A DNA stretch of 64,000 nt from Cyanobium gracile PCC 6307 (GTDB lineage Bacteria > Cyanobacteriota > Cyanobacteriia > PCC-6307 > Cyanobiaceae): NCBI RefSeq assembly GCF_000316515.1, contig NC_019675.1, positions 1 to 64,000 on the forward strand, written 5' to 3'. This document shows, piece by piece, positions 62,323-64,000 of this stretch. Position 1 is the stretch's first letter. Each line of letters begins with the position of its first letter. Below the pieces are notes generated by a model. That model saw nothing but the letters and a program-made list of their open reading frames with translations. It did not search any database and was not told the origin of the DNA. The position numbers were made by a program, and so were the translations under genes.

Positions 62323-63840
62323 ATGGCACGCCCACGCTGGCACCAGAGCCTGGCCGCGCCCTCGAGCCGGCTGGAGCGGCGCTGGGATCGCTTCGTGGCC
62401 CTCTGGGCCGCCCTCAACCTGCTCTGGGTGGCCTTCGACATCAGCTACATCCCCCTGCGCACCTTCTGGCTGCAGCGCAATCTCTACCCGTTGCCGTCGG
62501 TGCCCCTGGCGGTGCCGCTCACCTTCATCCCCGACATCACCCCCTGGGTGGATCCGATCAAGGGGATCGAGCCGCACCGCGAGACCCAGGCCTACCTGCG
62601 CCAGTTCGACCGGATGGATGCGGCCCTGGGCCAGGGCCCGAGAGGTGCCGTCACCCCGATGCAGCGCCAGCTGCTGGCCGAACAGGCGCGGCTCACCGCC
62701 GAGATGATCGATTCCAACCCGATGCTGGCCTCGGGCACCTCCGGCACCCTGGAGAAGATCAAGAACCGCCTGCGCCAGCGCGCCGACCGGGACTCGGCCA
62801 AGCAGGCGGCGGCGGTGCTGCTGAGCCCGGAATGGATCGACGCCCATCCCTGGCCGCAGGAGCGGCTGTTCTGGCGCCAGCAGGTGCTGCCCCTGGTTGC
62901 CACCACCTACTGGCGCTCGATCGATGAGAACGGCCGCCCCACCGACCACTTCTGGCGCTACGACCTGCTCCTCTTCCAGAGCGTCTTCGCCCTCGATATC
63001 CTCCTGCGGGCCATCCGGCTGCGCCGCCGCCTGCCCGGTCTGAGCTGGGGCCGGGCCCTGCTGCGGCGCTGGATCGACCTGCCCCTGCTGCTGCCCTTCT
63101 GGCGCTGGATTCGGGTGGTGCCGGTGCTGGAGCGCCTCCACACCAGCGGCCTGATCAGCATCGAACCGCTGCGGGCGGTGATCAGCCGGGCGGTGGTGGC
63201 CCTGCTGGCGGTGGAGCTGTTTGAGGTGCTGGCCCTGCAGCTGATCGACGGGCTGCAGCAGCTGATCCGCTCGCGCCGCTGGCCGATGCGGATCCGCGCC
63301 CTGCGCAGCCATCAGATGGTGGTCAGCAACGACGAGCGCGAGCTGGTGGAACTGGTGAGGATCTGGGGCCCCCTGCTGCTGGTGCGGGTGGCCCCGCGCC
63401 TGGCCCCCGAGCTCCAGCGGGTGCTCGGCCATGCCCTGCAGCAGAGCCTCCAGAACGCGATCGTGCCGCCGGGCCTGCGCCAGCTCCAGCCGCTGCTGCA
63501 GGTGGAGAAGGGCCTCAGCCGCCAGCTGGCCGGCGGGATGGTGGACAGCCTGCTCGACCTCACCCGCACCACCGGCGAGCGCCTCAGCCGCCGCGACGAC
63601 CAGCAGCTGGAGCTGCTGCAGCGCTTCATCGACCGCTTCTGGGAGGAACTGGCCGATGCCCTGGAGAGCGGACCGGCCCTGGAGCGCTCCCAGCAGCTGC
63701 TGTGCACCTTCCTCGAGGAGTTCAAGGGCAACTACCTGAGCCAGATCAGCCGGGCCGGTATCGAGGGCCTGATCGAGGAACTCGATCAGATCATGGTGAA
63801 GGGGGCCCAGGGGCCGGAGGGTCGCAGCGACGCCCCCTAG
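62323..63840 (+). CDS. Conserved hypothetical membrane protein
   Basis: A 505-residue protein with a hydrophobic helix near the N-terminus (RFVALWAALNLLWVAFDISYI, about 25-45), a region of short helices in the middle (LLLFQSVFALDILLRAIRLRRRL) and a long amphipathic, leucine-rich C-terminal half (about 290-480). No catalytic motif and no family recognised. It is divergent from lepB, and the window ends in a convergent gene directly after its stop, with the two stops overlapping by 4 bases. A role in the envelope is plausible only from topology. Confidence 0.75.
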   Translation: MARPRWHQSLAAPSSRLERRWDRFVALWAALNLLWVAFDISYIPLRTFWLQRNLYPLPSVPLAVPLTFIPDITPWVDPIKGIEPHRETQAYLRQFDRMDAALGQGPRGAVTPMQRQLLAEQARLTAEMIDSNPMLASGTSGTLEKIKNRLRQRADRDSAKQAAAVLLSPEWIDAHPWPQERLFWRQQVLPLVATTYWRSIDENGRPTDHFWRYDLLLFQSVFALDILLRAIRLRRRLPGLSWGRALLRRWIDLPLLLPFWRWIRVVPVLERLHTSGLISIEPLRAVISRAVVALLAVELFEVLALQLIDGLQQLIRSRRWPMRIRALRSHQMVVSNDERELVELVRIWGPLLLVRVAPRLAPELQRVLGHALQQSLQNAIVPPGLRQLQPLLQVEKGLSRQLAGGMVDSLLDLTRTTGERLSRRDDQQLELLQRFIDRFWEELADALESGPALERSQQLLCTFLEEFKGNYLSQISRAGIEGLIEELDQIMVKGAQGPEGRSDAP

Positions 63841-64000
63841 CCCAGCAGCTCCGCCCAGTCCTCAGGACGGAACCCGGTGAGGATGCGACCGGAGGCGGTG
63901 ACCAGGAAGGGACGCTTGATCAGGCGCCCGTCGGCCGCCAGGGCGGCCAGGGCCGTGTCCCGGTCCATCGCCTTGACGGTGGCAGCCCCCAGGGCCCGGT
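63837..64000 (-). CDS. ArsC/Spx-family protein, 5' end outside the window
   Basis: The C-terminal 53 codons of a gene that continues beyond the window. The sequence RALGAATVKAMDRDTALAAL then LAADGRLIKRPFLV and LTGFRPEDWAELLG ends in TAG. LIKRPFLV followed by GF-x-PE-x-W matches the arsenate reductase-like/Spx thioredoxin-fold family. Which subfamily (arsenate reductase, Spx or an uncharacterised ArsC-like) cannot be decided because the redox-active cysteine region is missing. Confidence 0.8.
   Translation of the reverse strand, partial: RALGAATVKAMDRDTALAALAADGRLIKRPFLVTASGRILTGFRPEDWAELLG

Overview
The window is a 64 kb, GC-rich (roughly 70 percent by eye), very densely packed chromosome segment of an alpha-cyanobacterium, most like the Cyanobium / Synechococcus sub-cluster 5.2 group. 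The evidence is a complete alpha-carboxysome locus with form IA RuBisCO, CsoS1E and CsoS1D, together with SbtA/SbtB, a CO2-uptake NDH-1 module, both protochlorophyllide reductases, PsaM, the alkane pathway (AAR/ADO), and ferrochelatase with a chlorophyll-binding tail. No transposon, prophage, CRISPR array, rRNA or tRNA was recognised. No gene-free stretch exceeds about 300 bases.

Layout. 1-1.5 kb: dnaA. 1.5-15.2 kb, all on the minus strand, is one inorganic-carbon superoperon read from right to left: csoS1A, cbbL, cbbS, csoS2, csoSCA, csoS4A, csoS4B, csoS1E, a ferritin-like gene, ndhF4, ndhD4, chpX, acRAF, cbbX. Upstream in the same direction lie sbtA-sbtB (bicarbonate uptake and its PII-like regulator); after an opposing rdgB comes csoS1D. 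Together these genes take up bicarbonate, convert CO2 to bicarbonate at the thylakoid, build the shell and its RuBisCO cargo, and repair RuBisCO. 18.6-19.1 kb: a broken MBL-fold/GGDEF gene.

19.3-26.5 kb: chlorophyll synthesis, with DPOR (chlN, chlB, chlL) and LPOR (por) flanking two conserved unknowns. 26.5-31.3 kb: a membrane unknown, psaM (34 codons), crr6, a lipoate-ligase-like gene, an M50 protease, trpF and an exported unknown. 31.3-36.5 kb: folE, an SDR, accA, aar, ado, creatininase. 36.6-44.3 kb: an S1-domain protein, a Tab2-like protein, pgeF, an FAD dehydrogenase, ppsA and small membrane/exported proteins. 44.6-50.5 kb: ilvB, an M23 peptidase, hemH, a tyrosine recombinase and cobO. 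50.6-55 kb: pyrH, frr, a geranylgeranyl-reductase-like protein, a cNMP-binding protein and tal. 55-64 kb: ftsI with an FtsL-like partner, a CPBP protease, a double histidine phosphatase, a dihydroorotase-like protein, lepB, a membrane unknown and the end of an ArsC/Spx-like gene.

Genes are tightly coupled: many 1-4 base start/stop overlaps, several convergent genes overlapping by 40-70 bases, and frequent GTG or TTG starts. The most notable unexplained signals are in the carbon locus: tandem repeats in front of csoS1A and cbbL, hairpins in the cbbL-cbbS and cbbS-csoS2 spacers, a repeat/G-quadruplex motif in the sbtA-sbtB spacer, a CsoS2 repeat lacking its cysteines, and a CsoS1E whose shell domain is nearly identical to CsoS1A. 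No wholly new multi-gene system could be demonstrated.
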